A DNA stretch of 64,000 bases from Saccharofermentans sp. Its GTDB lineage: Bacteria; Bacillota; Clostridia; Saccharofermentanales; Saccharofermentanaceae. Below are positions 17,893 to 26,002 of the stretch, one piece after another. Made by a program: the position numbers and the translations under genes. The notes under the pieces were generated by a model. It searched no databases. It saw only the letters and a list, made by a program, of their open reading frames with translations, and had not been told where the DNA came from. Location of the stretch: assembly GCA_016292135.1 (NCBI GenBank), contig JAEFAZ010000002.1:248001-312000 (forward strand). Direction: 5' to 3'. How positions within the stretch are numbered: position 1 is the first letter of the stretch; every line of letters starts with the position of its first letter.

Positions 17893-19230
17893 TTATTTAG
17901 CGTGGTAGTTTGTTCCCGCATCGAAGTTCTCGTCGTTTGCCAGGTCCTCTGCGGTCGTTGTTACCGTGTGGGCAATAGGCTTCCAGGTAACGGTCCTGAA
18001 GAGGGAGGAGACTGCGATGGGGATATATGTGAACACGAAGATGGGGAATGTGAACAGGTATAAGAGCTTCTTAACTCCGGTCGTACGGATCTTCTTCCAC
18101 TCAGAGATTACGGTAATAAATCCCATGAAAAGGAGTGTGGCATAACCTTCGGCAAGAGTCTCACCGAGGGAGGCAACAGCGAGCAGGACATTGTCTCCGG
18201 CGATCGCGGTAACGATGCTCAGGAGGAAGTTAAGGATGATGGCCGCCATCGAGATGAAGAAAGCGGGCATAACGGACATTGTCATATCGAAGCAGGAGAA
18301 GTTGCCGTGGAAGATGCCTTTGGTAAGGGCAGTCCCGTATTTCATGAAGACCTGTAGACCTCCGCGGGTCCAACGCATACGCTGTATCCAGGACTGGGTG
18401 AACTTGATGGGCTGCTCGTCGTAGATGATGGCTTTCTCGCAGTATGCGATCTTCTCGCCGTTGCAGATGTGGTGGATAGTGAACTCGATATCTTCCGTCA
18501 GAAGGTGGAAAGGGTATCCGTCCATCTGCTCTGCGATCCTGCGGTCGAACATAAAGCCCGTGCCGGATACGCCGCAGCTCGTATGCAGGAAGTAGCGGGG
18601 ACGGTTAAGATACTGGGCCTCACGCAGGAACCAGAGGGCGTTGCCTGCCGATGTCCAGCTGTCACCGTAGTTCTTGCTGTTCCTGTAGCTGGTGATTATG
18701 GAATGACCCTGATTATGGGTGATGTTCATTTCCTTGACGTATTCGGAATCGATAACATTATCGGCGTCGAATACGAAGTATCCGTCAAATCCTTCGGGAT
18801 AGTCCTTCTGTATCTGCTTGAGGAGGAAGTTCAAAGCATAACCCTTACCGATGTGCTTATCGCTGTAGCGCTCATATACTATGGCACCCCGCTTCCTGGA
18901 GATCTCAGCAGTCCTGTCGTCGCAGTGGTCAGCACAGACGAAGACCTTGATCTTCTTGTAAGGGTAGTTCTGGTGGTTGATGCTGTCGATGAGATTGCCG
19001 ATGACGAGCTCCTCGTTGCGGGCGCAGATCAAGAAAGCATATGTATATTCGATGATCTTCTTGTCACTGTTCTTTTCTTTTTTCTTGGAAAACTTGTTCT
19101 TTATGGTCTCGAAAAGTGATACCGGAATATAGAAGAACTGGCAGGCGTAACAGACGGCAAAAAGTAACGTCAAGAAATAATTGACGTACCTTAAGAACTC
19201 AATAGTTAATTGTACCTTTTCGCCTTCCAC
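17893..19230 (-). CDS. Membrane-bound family 2 glycosyltransferase (processive, cellulose/hyaluronan-synthase-like)
   Basis: 445 residues. N-terminal TM helix (~12-35), cytoplasmic GT2 catalytic domain (~60-300) and two or more C-terminal TM helices (~310-415). Motifs: CARNEE, FDADN (~154-158, metal/UDP site), LTEDIEF and QRMRWTRGG (the Q-x-x-R-W motif of processive synthases). It would make or extend an extracellular polysaccharide or glycolipid; the product is unknown. No PilZ domain and no partner genes (icaB/D, bcsB) nearby. The first codon is a GTG at 19230 without a clear ribosome binding site, so the real start may be slightly downstream. Confidence 0.85.
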   Translation of the reverse strand: MEGEKVQLTIEFLRYVNYFLTLLFAVCYACQFFYIPVSLFETIKNKFSKKKEKNSDKKIIEYTYAFLICARNEELVIGNLIDSINHQNYPYKKIKVFVCADHCDDRTAEISRKRGAIVYERYSDKHIGKGYALNFLLKQIQKDYPEGFDGYFVFDADNVIDSEYVKEMNITHNQGHSIITSYRNSKNYGDSWTSAGNALWFLREAQYLNRPRYFLHTSCGVSGTGFMFDRRIAEQMDGYPFHLLTEDIEFTIHHICNGEKIAYCEKAIIYDEQPIKFTQSWIQRMRWTRGGLQVFMKYGTALTKGIFHGNFSCFDMTMSVMPAFFISMAAIILNFLLSIVTAIAGDNVLLAVASLGETLAEGYATLLFMGFITVISEWKKIRTTGVKKLLYLFTFPIFVFTYIPIAVSSLFRTVTWKPIAHTVTTTAEDLANDENFDAGTNYHAK

Positions 19231-19335
19231 GGGGTTATTATATAAATAATAAAATTTAAGTCAATCGTAAACATGACGAATTTTGAGGTATTAATGGTGC
19301 AATGAGCACATAGTTCCCTCTCCGGAATTCACCTG

Positions 19336-20211
19336 TTAAAGGTCGACATCCCTGCTCTTTATGTGATTTCCCACGATCTCGGATACATCGGAGATCGTCG
19401 TGAACGTGCTGCCTTCGACTTTGGATATGACTTCTTTAAGATCGTGGATCTCCGCACGGGTAACGACGCAGTAGAGGATGTCTTTGCTGTCGTGGGAGAC
19501 AAGGCCTTCGCCCTTCATGAAGGTGACGGTACGGCCGAGTTCCTGGTATATGAGGCCTGCAAGCTCCTTGCCGTGGTTGGTTATGATCATGACGGACTTG
19601 GTGTTGTCCCAGCCCATCTCGACGATGTCTATGACCTTGGATGTGATGAAGTACATCAGGAGTGAATACATGCCGCGGTCAAGTCCGAACAGGAATCCTG
19701 CGACAGTGTAGATCAGCACGTTGAAGACAAGGATTATCGTGCCGATGGATAAGGATACCTTCTTGTTGAGGATTATCGCCACGATCTCGGTGCCGTCGAG
19801 GACTCCGCCGCCGCGGAGGACAAGGCCGACGCCTATTCCGAGGAAAACGCCGCCGAATACGGCCGCCAGGATCGTATCTGAAGTCGCGTTGGCCCACTTT
19901 TCGAAAACCCCGGTCATGAAAGAGAAGACCGCGACCGCAACGATTGTCTTGAGGATGAAACGCTTGCCGAGCTTGCGGAAGCCGATCAGGACGAAGGGGA
20001 TGTTGATGATGAGGACTAAGATACCCAAGGACATTGGTGCACCCGTCTTGGCTTTCAGGAGATTGGACAGGATCATGGAGATACCGGTCACTCCGCCGTC
20101 GAATATTTTGTTGGGTGCGAGAAACTCCTCAAGGGCGAATGCCGCGATAACGGCGCCCAGTATCAGCATCAGCCAGGATAAAAAACTGTCTTTCTTTCTC
20201 AAAAGGATCAT
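19336..20211 (-). CDS. YitT-family membrane protein (DUF161 + DUF2179)
   Basis: 291 residues. Five or so TM helices in residues ~12-185, with FALEEFLAPNKIFDGGVTGIS typical of the YitT_membrane family, then a C-terminal cytoplasmic DUF2179 domain (~215-285, KELAGLIYQELGRTVTFMKG and the following VVTRAEIHDLKEVI). The molecular function of the family is not established. AAGGGG sits directly against the ATG at 20211 but at ideal spacing from a TTG at 20202, so translation may start there (MRKKDSFLS). Divergent from the queuosine operon. Confidence 0.85.
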   Translation of the reverse strand: MILLRKKDSFLSWLMLILGAVIAAFALEEFLAPNKIFDGGVTGISMILSNLLKAKTGAPMSLGILVLIINIPFVLIGFRKLGKRFILKTIVAVAVFSFMTGVFEKWANATSDTILAAVFGGVFLGIGVGLVLRGGGVLDGTEIVAIILNKKVSLSIGTIILVFNVLIYTVAGFLFGLDRGMYSLLMYFITSKVIDIVEMGWDNTKSVMIITNHGKELAGLIYQELGRTVTFMKGEGLVSHDSKDILYCVVTRAEIHDLKEVISKVEGSTFTTISDVSEIVGNHIKSRDVDL

Positions 20212-20266
20212 CCCCTTAATCTGGATTTTTATTAGTATATCATTTTTCGCGCACGCGCCCTAACGC

Positions 20267-20294
20267 TTGACTTTTGAGCATAAGATGATATAGT
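20267..20294 (+). promoter_or_regulatory. Promoter of the queuosine-precursor operon
   Basis: -35 TTGACT (20267-20272), 16-bp spacer, -10 TATAGT (20289-20294). Transcription would start near 20301, giving a ~160-nt leader. Confidence 0.7.
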
Positions 20295-20309
20295 TCTTGT
20301 GCGTAAAGC

Positions 20310-20351
20310 CGACAGTTCGTTAGTGCCATCCTGTCGTAAAACAAAACCAGG
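20310..20351 (+). ncRNA. preQ1-I-like riboswitch aptamer
   Basis: Stem CGACAG (20310-20315)/CTGTCG (20331-20336) with a loop beginning TTC, and an A-rich tail TAAAACAAAACCAGG (20337-20351) that can fold back on the loop CC to give an H-type pseudoknot. The shape and the ACAAAACnAGG tail are close to the known small preQ1-I aptamers. It is followed by an intrinsic terminator and by genes for queuosine-precursor transport and QueF. The match was judged by eye and not scored with a covariance model. Confidence 0.65.
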
Positions 20352-20381
20352 ACTGTAACACTTATTCTTTGTAATGTTTAC

Positions 20382-20407
20382 AGGCGCCGGTTTTCGAGCG
20401 CCTTTTT
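20382..20407 (+). terminator. Riboswitch expression-platform terminator
   Basis: AGGCGC (20382-20387)/GCGCCT (20398-20403) followed by TTTTT, 50 nt before the first ATG. A competing antiterminator can form between CTGTAAC (20353-20359) and GTTTACAG (20376-20383), which takes part of the terminator stem. Confidence 0.75.
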
Positions 20408-20458
20408 GTTTCCTTGCAAAGAGGGCGTTTATGTCCTGCGAAAAGCGAGGTAGATCTT

Positions 20459-21139
20459 ATGAATGAATCAAAACAGGTATCCAGGCTCTTTATGCTGATA
20501 GGCATAGTCTTCGTGACATGCCTTCTGCTTTCGAACCTGATCGCAGGCAAGATGTGGGCCGTTACCGGAGAGATAACTCTTCCTGCAGCGGTAATACTCT
20601 TCCCGCTGACCTACATACTGGGCGATGTATTTACCGAAGTCTACGGCTTCAGGAAGGCCAGGCTCATCATATGGGCCGGATTTGCATGCAGCTTCTTCGC
20701 TGTGTTGATCTACCTCATCACGATCGCGCTCCCTCATCCCGGTTACTGGGAGAGCCAGGAAGCATATGCGACGGTCATGGGAACGACACCCCGTGTTGCC
20801 ATTGCTTCTTTCGCAGGATATCTTTTCGGAGAGTTTTCCAACTCCATGATCCTGTCACGCCTTAAGGTCAAGACTGGCGGCAAGAAGCTTTGGCTCCGTA
20901 CTATCACATCGACCCTGATCGGCGAAGGCTTTGACTCTGTGATCTTCATCATGATCTCCTTCTGGGGAACGATGGAAAATTCCGTAGTGCTCAAGATGAT
21001 CCTGTTCCAGTATCTCTTCAAGGTGCTCTACGAGGTGATCTTCACGCCTGTTACATATGCCGTAGTTAAATTCATAAAGAAGAAGGAAGGTATCGATACC
21101 TTCGATGAAGGCATCAAGTATAATATCATCAAGGGTTGA
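20459..21139 (+). CDS. yhhQ: Queuosine-precursor transporter (YhhQ/QPTR, VUT family)
   Basis: 226 residues from the ATG at 20459, which has AGCGAGG at 8-nt spacing; the upstream in-frame codons belong to the leader. About six TM helices. Family signatures: LLLSNLIAGKMW, FPLTYILGDVFTEVYGFRKAR (acidic, highly conserved), and the FWGTMEN region near the C-terminus. YhhQ-type proteins import queuosine precursors (preQ0/preQ1 and, in some, queuine). Fifteen bases before queF and behind a preQ1-like riboswitch, so the pathway assignment is well supported by context. Integral membrane protein. Confidence 0.9.
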   Translation: MNESKQVSRLFMLIGIVFVTCLLLSNLIAGKMWAVTGEITLPAAVILFPLTYILGDVFTEVYGFRKARLIIWAGFACSFFAVLIYLITIALPHPGYWESQEAYATVMGTTPRVAIASFAGYLFGEFSNSMILSRLKVKTGGKKLWLRTITSTLIGEGFDSVIFIMISFWGTMENSVVLKMILFQYLFKVLYEVIFTPVTYAVVKFIKKKEGIDTFDEGIKYNIIKG

Positions 21140-21154
21140 TACGGGAGGTGTGCC

Positions 21155-21637
21155 ATGAGAGAAAGAGAAGACCTTACAAAGCTCGGATCGGCAGGAACGG
21201 TCTACAAGACGGATTACGATCCTTCTGTACTCGAGACATTCATCAATAAACACCAGGAGAACGATTATTTCGTAAAGTTCAACTGCCCGGAGTTCACGTC
21301 GCTTTGTCCCATCACGGGCCAGCCCGACTTTGCCACGATCACGATAAGCTATGTGCCTGATGTCAAGATGGTGGAGAGCAAGTCTTTGAAGCTTTATCTG
21401 TTTTCCTTCCGTAACCACGGCGATTTCCATGAGGACTGCGTGAACATGATCATGAAGGATCTCATCAAGCTCATGGATCCCAAGTATATCGAAGTCTGGG
21501 GCAAGTTCCTGCCCAGGGGCGGGATCTCCATCGACCCTTACTGCAATTACGGCAGGCCGGGAACGCGCTGGGAGCAGGTCGCAGCTGACCGTCTTGCCGG
21601 TCACGACATGTATCCCGAGAAAGTCGATAACAGATAA
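21155..21637 (+). CDS. queF: NADPH-dependent 7-cyano-7-deazaguanine reductase (preQ0 reductase)
   Basis: 160 residues, the short (unimodular, YkvM-like) QueF type. Converts preQ0 to preQ1 for tRNA queuosine synthesis. Active-site Cys51 in [14 protein letters not shown] with Asp58; NADPH-binding/QueF motif [20 protein letters not shown] (~74-93). Cytoplasmic. GGGAGG lies before the ATG, and the gene forms an operon with the YhhQ-type transporter. No queC/D/E genes lie nearby, so the cell may salvage preQ0 through the transporter or encode synthesis elsewhere. Its end lies only 7 bp from the convergent tetR-like gene, with no terminator between. Confidence 0.95.
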   Translation: MREREDLTKLGSAGTVYKTDYDPSVLETFINKHQENDYFVKFNCPEFTSLCPITGQPDFATITISYVPDVKMVESKSLKLYLFSFRNHGDFHEDCVNMIMKDLIKLMDPKYIEVWGKFLPRGGISIDPYCNYGRPGTRWEQVAADRLAGHDMYPEKVDNR

Positions 21638-21644
21638 GTATCCG

Positions 21645-22220
21645 TCAGATTACTGAGTGAATATAGGCCGCCACATGGGCGTCGAGTTCCGACACGGTGC
21701 GGACGACGTCTTCTTTAGGCTGTACAAAATCTTCCATGACCCATTTGTCGATAATGGCGATCGCACCGTAAGCCCTGTAGTAGTTAAGGTAATCTATGTT
21801 GTATTTGTTGAGTTCCACATGGTATTTTTCCGTCAGGACCTTGCGCGATATTCCCTCGATAAGACCTGCGACCTTCTCCATCAGGGCTGAAGTCGTATTG
21901 GGTGAGAAGACCATGCGGAAGAGCATGCGGTTATCGTCGACATAATCCACGAGATGCTTGAATATCTCGGCAGTAGAGATCTCCCCGTACTCCAGGACGA
22001 TAAGTCCCAGGTCGACCAGGATCTCTTTTTCTATCTGTTCGTAAAGATCGTAGACATCCAGATAGTGTTTATAGAAAGTCACTCGGTTGATGTCTGCTTT
22101 ATCTGTTATCTCGCGGACCGTTATCTTGGACAGGCCCTTCTCGATCAGGAGCTCGGCCAGTGCGTCCTTAAGGGCGCGCTCAGTCCTCTGGGTCCTTCTG
22201 TCATTCTTGTTCTGTTCCAC
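21645..22220 (-). CDS. TetR-family transcriptional regulator
   Basis: 191 residues from a GTG at 22220 with AGGGGG at good spacing. N-terminal TetR HTH (~10-56: RALKDALAELLIEKGLSKIT, then VREITDKADINRVTFYKHY). The C-terminal domain (~75-190, hydrophobic helices, YYRAYGAIAIIDKWVMEDF) resembles the TetR subgroup that includes DhaS-like regulators, but the ligand is unknown. Divergent from the PfkB-type kinase gene across a 303-bp gap, so that gene or its own promoter is a plausible target. Convergent with queF. Confidence 0.85.
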   Translation of the reverse strand: MEQNKNDRRTQRTERALKDALAELLIEKGLSKITVREITDKADINRVTFYKHYLDVYDLYEQIEKEILVDLGLIVLEYGEISTAEIFKHLVDYVDDNRMLFRMVFSPNTTSALMEKVAGLIEGISRKVLTEKYHVELNKYNIDYLNYYRAYGAIAIIDKWVMEDFVQPKEDVVRTVSELDAHVAAYIHSVI

Positions 22221-22371
22221 GGTATTATCCCCCTGTAAGATTACTCTTAAGAACGTAGCTGTAAGATACCGTTTTCTGACTGCATATCCCCCGATAGTTT
22301 ACATCGTGTAGTCAGACTTTAATTATACATCTTTTTCCCGTCTGGTGTATTTTTTGTTTCAGTTTGTTGCC

Positions 22372-22409
22372 GGGGTGTCCTTCGGGATGCCCCTGTGTAG
22401 TCTGTTTTT
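22372..22409 (+). promoter_or_regulatory. UUCG-capped hairpin with downstream T-run in the tetR/kinase intergenic region
   Basis: GGGGTGTCC (22372-22380), TTCG loop, GGATGCCCC (22385-22393), then TTTTTT at 22404-22409. The T-run is ~10 nt away, so it is not a standard terminator. The rest of the 303-bp gap (22221-22523) shows a TATAAT at 22422-22427 that probably belongs to the kinase promoter; nothing else recognised. Confidence 0.4.
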
Positions 22410-22523
22410 TGTATTATGTCGTATAATAAGACCGGTTAGATAATAAGGGATTGATTTGCAGGTTCTTGCGGGGGATGAAGAGGTTCCCGGCATCTGTAAA
22501 GAGAGAACTGGAGGGCAAGAATA

Positions 22524-23480
22524 ATGGCTGACGGAAGACTTGTTGCGATAGGCGAAGCCCTGATCGATTTCATCCCATCCCCTGCGGGATGCGCTTTTGA
22601 TGAAGTCGAGTCTTTCTTTCCGGCTGTCGGAGGGGCTCCCGCCAATGTGTGTGCTGTATTCTCGCGCTTAGGCGGCAGGTCTTTGTTCCTGACCCAGCTG
22701 GGGGACGATCCTTTCGGGCACAAGATATTGAACACCCTGAGTGAAACAGGGATCGATACGTCTTATGTCGCACTCACAGGCAAGGCTAACACGGCACTGG
22801 CTTTCGTAAGTCTCGGCAAGGACGGAAGCAGGACTTTCTCTTTCTACAGGAATCCGTCCGCTGACATGCTCTATACGCCTGATCAGCTTGATGAGGCGGC
22901 ATTTGAAGACATCTTCGCGCTGCATTTCTGCAGCGTATCGCTCGGAGATTTCCCCATGAAGGATGCCCATGAAAGGGCTATAGAGATGGCCCGCAGGAAC
23001 GGCGCCCTGATAAGCTTTGATCCCAATCTGCGGTTCATGCTCTGGGACGACAGGGAGAAGCTCCGTACTGCCGTGAATTCGTTCATTCCCAAGGCTGACA
23101 TTCTCAAGATATCTGATGACGAACTCGAGTTCGTAACGGGCGAAAAGGATATAGATCAGGCTTTGCCCGGACTCTTTTCGAAAGGGATAAGGCTCGTACT
23201 CTTTACAAGCGGCAGCGAAGGGATGAAGGCATATACACCCATTTGTAGCTCCGTTGCCAAAGCGCCCGAAGTCAAGGCGGTCGACACGACCGGCGCAGGT
23301 GACGCTTCCATCGGCTCTTTCCTCTGGAAGATAAAGTCGCTCGGATACGACGCATCGAACTTGGATGACATAAGTATGGAAGACCTTCAGAAGGCAACGG
23401 AATTTGCAGTCAGATACTGTGCGGTAAGCGTTCAGGGGAAGGGCGCGATCCCGTCTTATCCCCGGGCAGAAGATCTCTGA
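22524..23480 (+). CDS. PfkB-family sugar kinase, probable fructokinase
   Basis: 318 residues, typical length. Ribokinase/PfkB fold: N-terminal AIGEALIDFIP, substrate motif GGAPANVCAVFSRLGG (~36-51), FDPNLR (~165-170), and signature 2 DTTGAGDASIGSFLW with catalytic Asp260. Sequence pattern is closest to bacterial ScrK-type fructokinases (GEALIDF and GGAPANVA-like motif), which phosphorylate fructose at O6. Cytoplasmic. GGAGG precedes the ATG. Stands alone; no sucrose hydrolase or transporter nearby, so specificity remains an inference. Confidence 0.85.
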   Translation: MADGRLVAIGEALIDFIPSPAGCAFDEVESFFPAVGGAPANVCAVFSRLGGRSLFLTQLGDDPFGHKILNTLSETGIDTSYVALTGKANTALAFVSLGKDGSRTFSFYRNPSADMLYTPDQLDEAAFEDIFALHFCSVSLGDFPMKDAHERAIEMARRNGALISFDPNLRFMLWDDREKLRTAVNSFIPKADILKISDDELEFVTGEKDIDQALPGLFSKGIRLVLFTSGSEGMKAYTPICSSVAKAPEVKAVDTTGAGDASIGSFLWKIKSLGYDASNLDDISMEDLQKATEFAVRYCAVSVQGKGAIPSYPRAEDL

Positions 23481-23486
23481 TCAGTC

Positions 23487-24836
23487 TTATTTGCCGTCAG
23501 CAGGCAGTTTCGAGAAAAAGCTGATAGTGAAGGGGATGCAGGTGAAGCATGTCATGATGTCTGCGACTGCCTGAGCTACCTGAATGCCCGCAAGACCGAA
23601 GAAGAAACTGAAACAGAGCAATATCGGAATGAAGTAGACGCCGTTCCTTAAAGTTGACAGGAAGGTCGCGTTGAACTTGTAGCCGATGCTCTGGAACATC
23701 ATGTTGTTGCAGACCTGGAAGGGCACGAAGAAGAGTGCGATGCACTGCGCATGGAGCGCGGGTATGCCGTACTTAATGACCAGAGGATCGTTCCTGAAGA
23801 GCTGTATGCAGCTGCCGGCGCTGATGTAGACCAGGATCGACGCGATCCCGATGAGACATGTTCCGAAGAAGAGAGTAAAGAAGAAGCCTCTCTTGACTCT
23901 CGAGTATTTCTTTGCACCGTAGTTGAATCCTGCGACAGGCTGGAAGCCCTGTCCGATTCCGAGCGCGCAGCTGAAGACGAACATGCTGATCCTGTTCACG
24001 ATGCTCATGGCGGCGATCGCCGCGTCGCCGTAGACGCCTGCCGCGTTGTTGAGGAGCATGGTCGATATACTCGCAAGACCCTGGCGGGCAAGGCTCGGAA
24101 GACCTGTCGTGATGATGTCGAAGAAGTAGGAAGCCTTAAACTTTATATATTTGATGTTAAGAGAACTCTGTGTCTTTTTTAAGATGAACATCAGAAGCAG
24201 TATCGCCTAGGAGATGTGCTGGGATATCGCGGTCGCAAGACCTGCACCGAAGATCCCCATTCCCAGCTTCTGCATGAAGAGGGCATCAAGGAAGATGTTG
24301 ATGATGCCGCCGGACGTAAGTCCGATCATGGCGAAGAGAGCCCTGCCTTCGTATCTTAAGATGTTGTTGAGAACGCAGCTCGATACCATTATCGGAGCCG
24401 CGCAGAGGATGCAGGCGGCATATGTCTTCGCGTAGGGAAGTATAGTGGGAGTACTTCCGAGCACCGTTACCAAGGGCTCCAGGAATAAGAGTCCGAAGGT
24501 TAGGATGACCGCTCCCGCGATAAGGGAGATATAAAAGCCGGTGGAAGAATAGTTGCTCGCGCTCTTAACATCCTTCTGACCGAGCTTGCGGCTGATGATG
24601 CTGCCCGTGCCGTGGCCGAACATGAAGCCCATCGCCTGAAGGATAGCCATGAGTCCGAGCACTACGCCCGTGGCGCCGCTCGCCGATGTGTTGATCTGCC
24701 CCACAAAATACGAGTCCGCCATGTTATAGAGGCTCGTGATGAACATGCTGATAGTAGTGGGTATGCCGAGCCTTAAGATCAGGCTCTCGACACCCTGCTT
24801 TGTCATCATGTCATATTGTGATGCATATTTCTTCAT
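23487..24836 (-). pseudogene. MATE-family efflux transporter interrupted by an in-frame TAG
   Basis: The N-terminal half (209 codons from the ATG at 24836) and the C-terminal half are in the same frame and separated only by one TAG at 24209-24207, in the sequence ATAISQHIS-stop-AILLLMFILKK. Joined, they give ~449 residues, the normal length of a MATE drug/Na+ antiporter with 12 TM helices. Motifs GVESLILRLGIPTTISMFI at the start and VNRISMFVFSCALGIGQGFQP in the second half are typical. TAG is a normal stop elsewhere in this window (25752, 28662), so read-through is not expected. The rest of the frame is intact, pointing to a very recent nonsense mutation, or a sequencing error. Confidence 0.85.
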
Positions 24837-24961
24837 TCTTATCCCCGATCGGAAAACTGTCTCGTTTTAACGCGCACAAAGTATTTTAATATCACTTTTT
24901 TGCTTTTCTTTCAAGGATAAGGGCTTTGGCGAAAAGCTGAAATTATTGCTTTTCTGATATA

Positions 24962-25339
24962 TCAGCCCTGCCGGGGTCCGCACGTGAGATACAGCCGGAT
25001 CTTCTCTACCGTCTCATCGCTGAGAAAACGCTCGATGTGAGAAGCTTCTTCCGAGGCAGTATCTTCGTTGACGCCGAGACCTGTCAGAAGGTCCTTTACG
25101 AGCGTCTGACGTTCGTGTATGTGCTTTGCGAGTATGATCCCGCCCTCTGTGAGTTTGATGTTCCCGTTGGTGTCTTTTCTTACAAGGCCTTTTTCCTTAA
25201 GTGACAGGACTGCCCGGCTGACGGATGCTCTCGAAAAACCCAAAAGGCTGCTTATATCCTTTGCTCTGACTTTATCAGATCCCATCGACAGGATGTATAT
25301 GGTCTCGACATATAACTCCTTGGATCCCAATATTGCCAT
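24962..25339 (-). CDS. DtxR/MntR-family regulator with altered metal site
   Basis: 125 residues from the ATG at 25339 (AGGGGG at 9 nt); an upstream extension to 25369 is rejected. N-terminal winged HTH with recognition helix SRASVSRAVLSL, then the DtxR dimerisation region (LLTGLGVNEDTASEEASHIERFLSD); no SH3-like domain. Aligned by eye to DtxR, the ligand positions read M10 to Leu, H79 to Gln (ERQ), C102 to Ser, H106 to Arg, with E105 kept, so the primary metal site seems lost. Divergent from feoA-feoA-feoB and sharing the operator-rich 200-bp region with them. It may regulate feo without direct metal control, or modulate the second DtxR protein (46105). Role inferred. Confidence 0.8.
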   Translation of the reverse strand: MAILGSKELYVETIYILSMGSDKVRAKDISSLLGFSRASVSRAVLSLKEKGLVRKDTNGNIKLTEGGIILAKHIHERQTLVKDLLTGLGVNEDTASEEASHIERFLSDETVEKIRLYLTCGPRQG

Positions 25340-25361
25340 ATCACTGATCCCCCTTAAACGA

Positions 25362-25377
25362 GTTAGCACTAACTTAC
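25362..25377. promoter_or_regulatory. Degenerate DtxR-type box before the DtxR-like gene (site A)
   Basis: GTTAGC-ACTA-ACTTAC; it also reads as AGTTAG-CA-CTAACT. It overlaps the likely minus-strand -10 of the DtxR-like gene (-35 TTGAGT, 17-bp spacer), which suggests autoregulation. Confidence 0.5.
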
Positions 25378-25432
25378 CAAAAAACTACCGACAACTCAAT
25401 AGGAAATTCAGTGAAATTCTGTAAAAACCGAC

Positions 25433-25485
25433 TTGACAAGTTAGCATTTGCTTACTATACTTGCAATCGGTTAGCAAAGGCTAAC
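25433..25485 (+). promoter_or_regulatory. feo promoter with two DtxR-type boxes (sites B and C)
   Basis: -35 TTGACA (25433-25438), 17-bp spacer, -10 TATACT (25456-25461). Box B GTTAGC-ATTT-GCTTAC (25440-25455) fills the spacer; box C GTTAGC-AAAG-GCTAAC (25470-25485) covers the start site. Both positions should block RNA polymerase when occupied. Confidence 0.85.
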
Positions 25486-25539
25486 CAAATATATACACGC
25501 GTGCCGGATTATTTTTACCGGCGGATAAGGAGTGTGGTC

Positions 25540-25752
25540 ATGATGCCTCTCGTATATGCGGACATAGGACAGCCCCAGATCATAAAAAAGATCGGCGGAA
25601 GCCCTGAGATGAAAAAACATTTGGAAGACATGGGCTTCAATGTCGGAGGCGAAGTAAGCGTAGTCAGCTCGATCGGTGAGAACCTGATAGTCAAGGTCAA
25701 GGAAAGCCGGGTCGCAGTGAGTGCAGAGTTAGCAAAAAAAATAATGATATAG
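25540..25752 (+). CDS. feoA: FeoA-family ferrous iron transport protein
   Basis: 70 residues from the ATG at 25540, with AAGGAG 7 nt upstream; the longer open frame back to 25411 runs through the promoter and is rejected. Small SH3-like FeoA domain (HLEDMGFNVGGEVSVVSSIG onward, then VKVKESRVAVSAELAKKI). FeoA supports FeoB-mediated Fe(II) uptake, probably by binding FeoB at the inner face of the membrane. First gene of the operon feoA-feoA-feoB-Cys-rich protein. Its TAG stop runs into the ribosome binding site of the next feoA. Confidence 0.9.
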   Translation: MMPLVYADIGQPQIIKKIGGSPEMKKHLEDMGFNVGGEVSVVSSIGENLIVKVKESRVAVSAELAKKIMI

Positions 25753-25764
25753 GAGGATGTGAAG

Positions 25765-25986
25765 GTGAAAACACTGAGAGAAGCAAAAGTGGGCGAGACC
25801 GTAAAGGTCGTTAAGCTCAACGGAGAAGGAGCCGTGAAGCGCAGGATCATGGACATGGGCATAACCAAAGGAGTTGAGATCTTTGTGCGCAAGGTTGCTC
25901 CCCTGGGAGATCCTGTTGAAGTAACGGTAAGAGGCTACGAGCTCTCGCTCCGCAAGAACGATGCGGAGATGGTTGAAGTTGAGTAA
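25765..25986 (+). CDS. feoA: Second FeoA-family protein
   Basis: 73 residues from the GTG at 25765, at 8 nt from AGGAGG (25751-25756); a GTG at 25759 is too close. SH3-like FeoA fold: TLREAKVGETVKVVKLNGEG, RRIMDMGITKGVEIFVRKVA, DPVEVTVRGYELSLRKNDA. This copy is closer to the classical FeoA consensus than the first. Tandem feoA genes before feoB are common in Clostridia. Overlaps in regulation with the whole operon and sits 16 bp before feoB. Confidence 0.95.
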   Translation: MKTLREAKVGETVKVVKLNGEGAVKRRIMDMGITKGVEIFVRKVAPLGDPVEVTVRGYELSLRKNDAEMVEVE

Positions 25987-26002
25987 AGGAGAATATCAGA
26001 TA

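Noticed and set aside
24207..24209. TAG as a recoded sense codon in the MATE gene
   Set aside because: TAG ends feoA (25750-25752) and the FeoB-associated gene (28660-28662) in this window, so it works as a normal stop.
25433..25485. Fur box at the feo promoter
   Set aside because: The repeats lack the TGATAATnATTATCA pattern and match DtxR-type half-sites instead.
25411..25539. N-terminal extension of the first feoA
   Set aside because: The extension runs through the -35/-10 promoter and operator; the ATG at 25540 has a good ribosome binding site.
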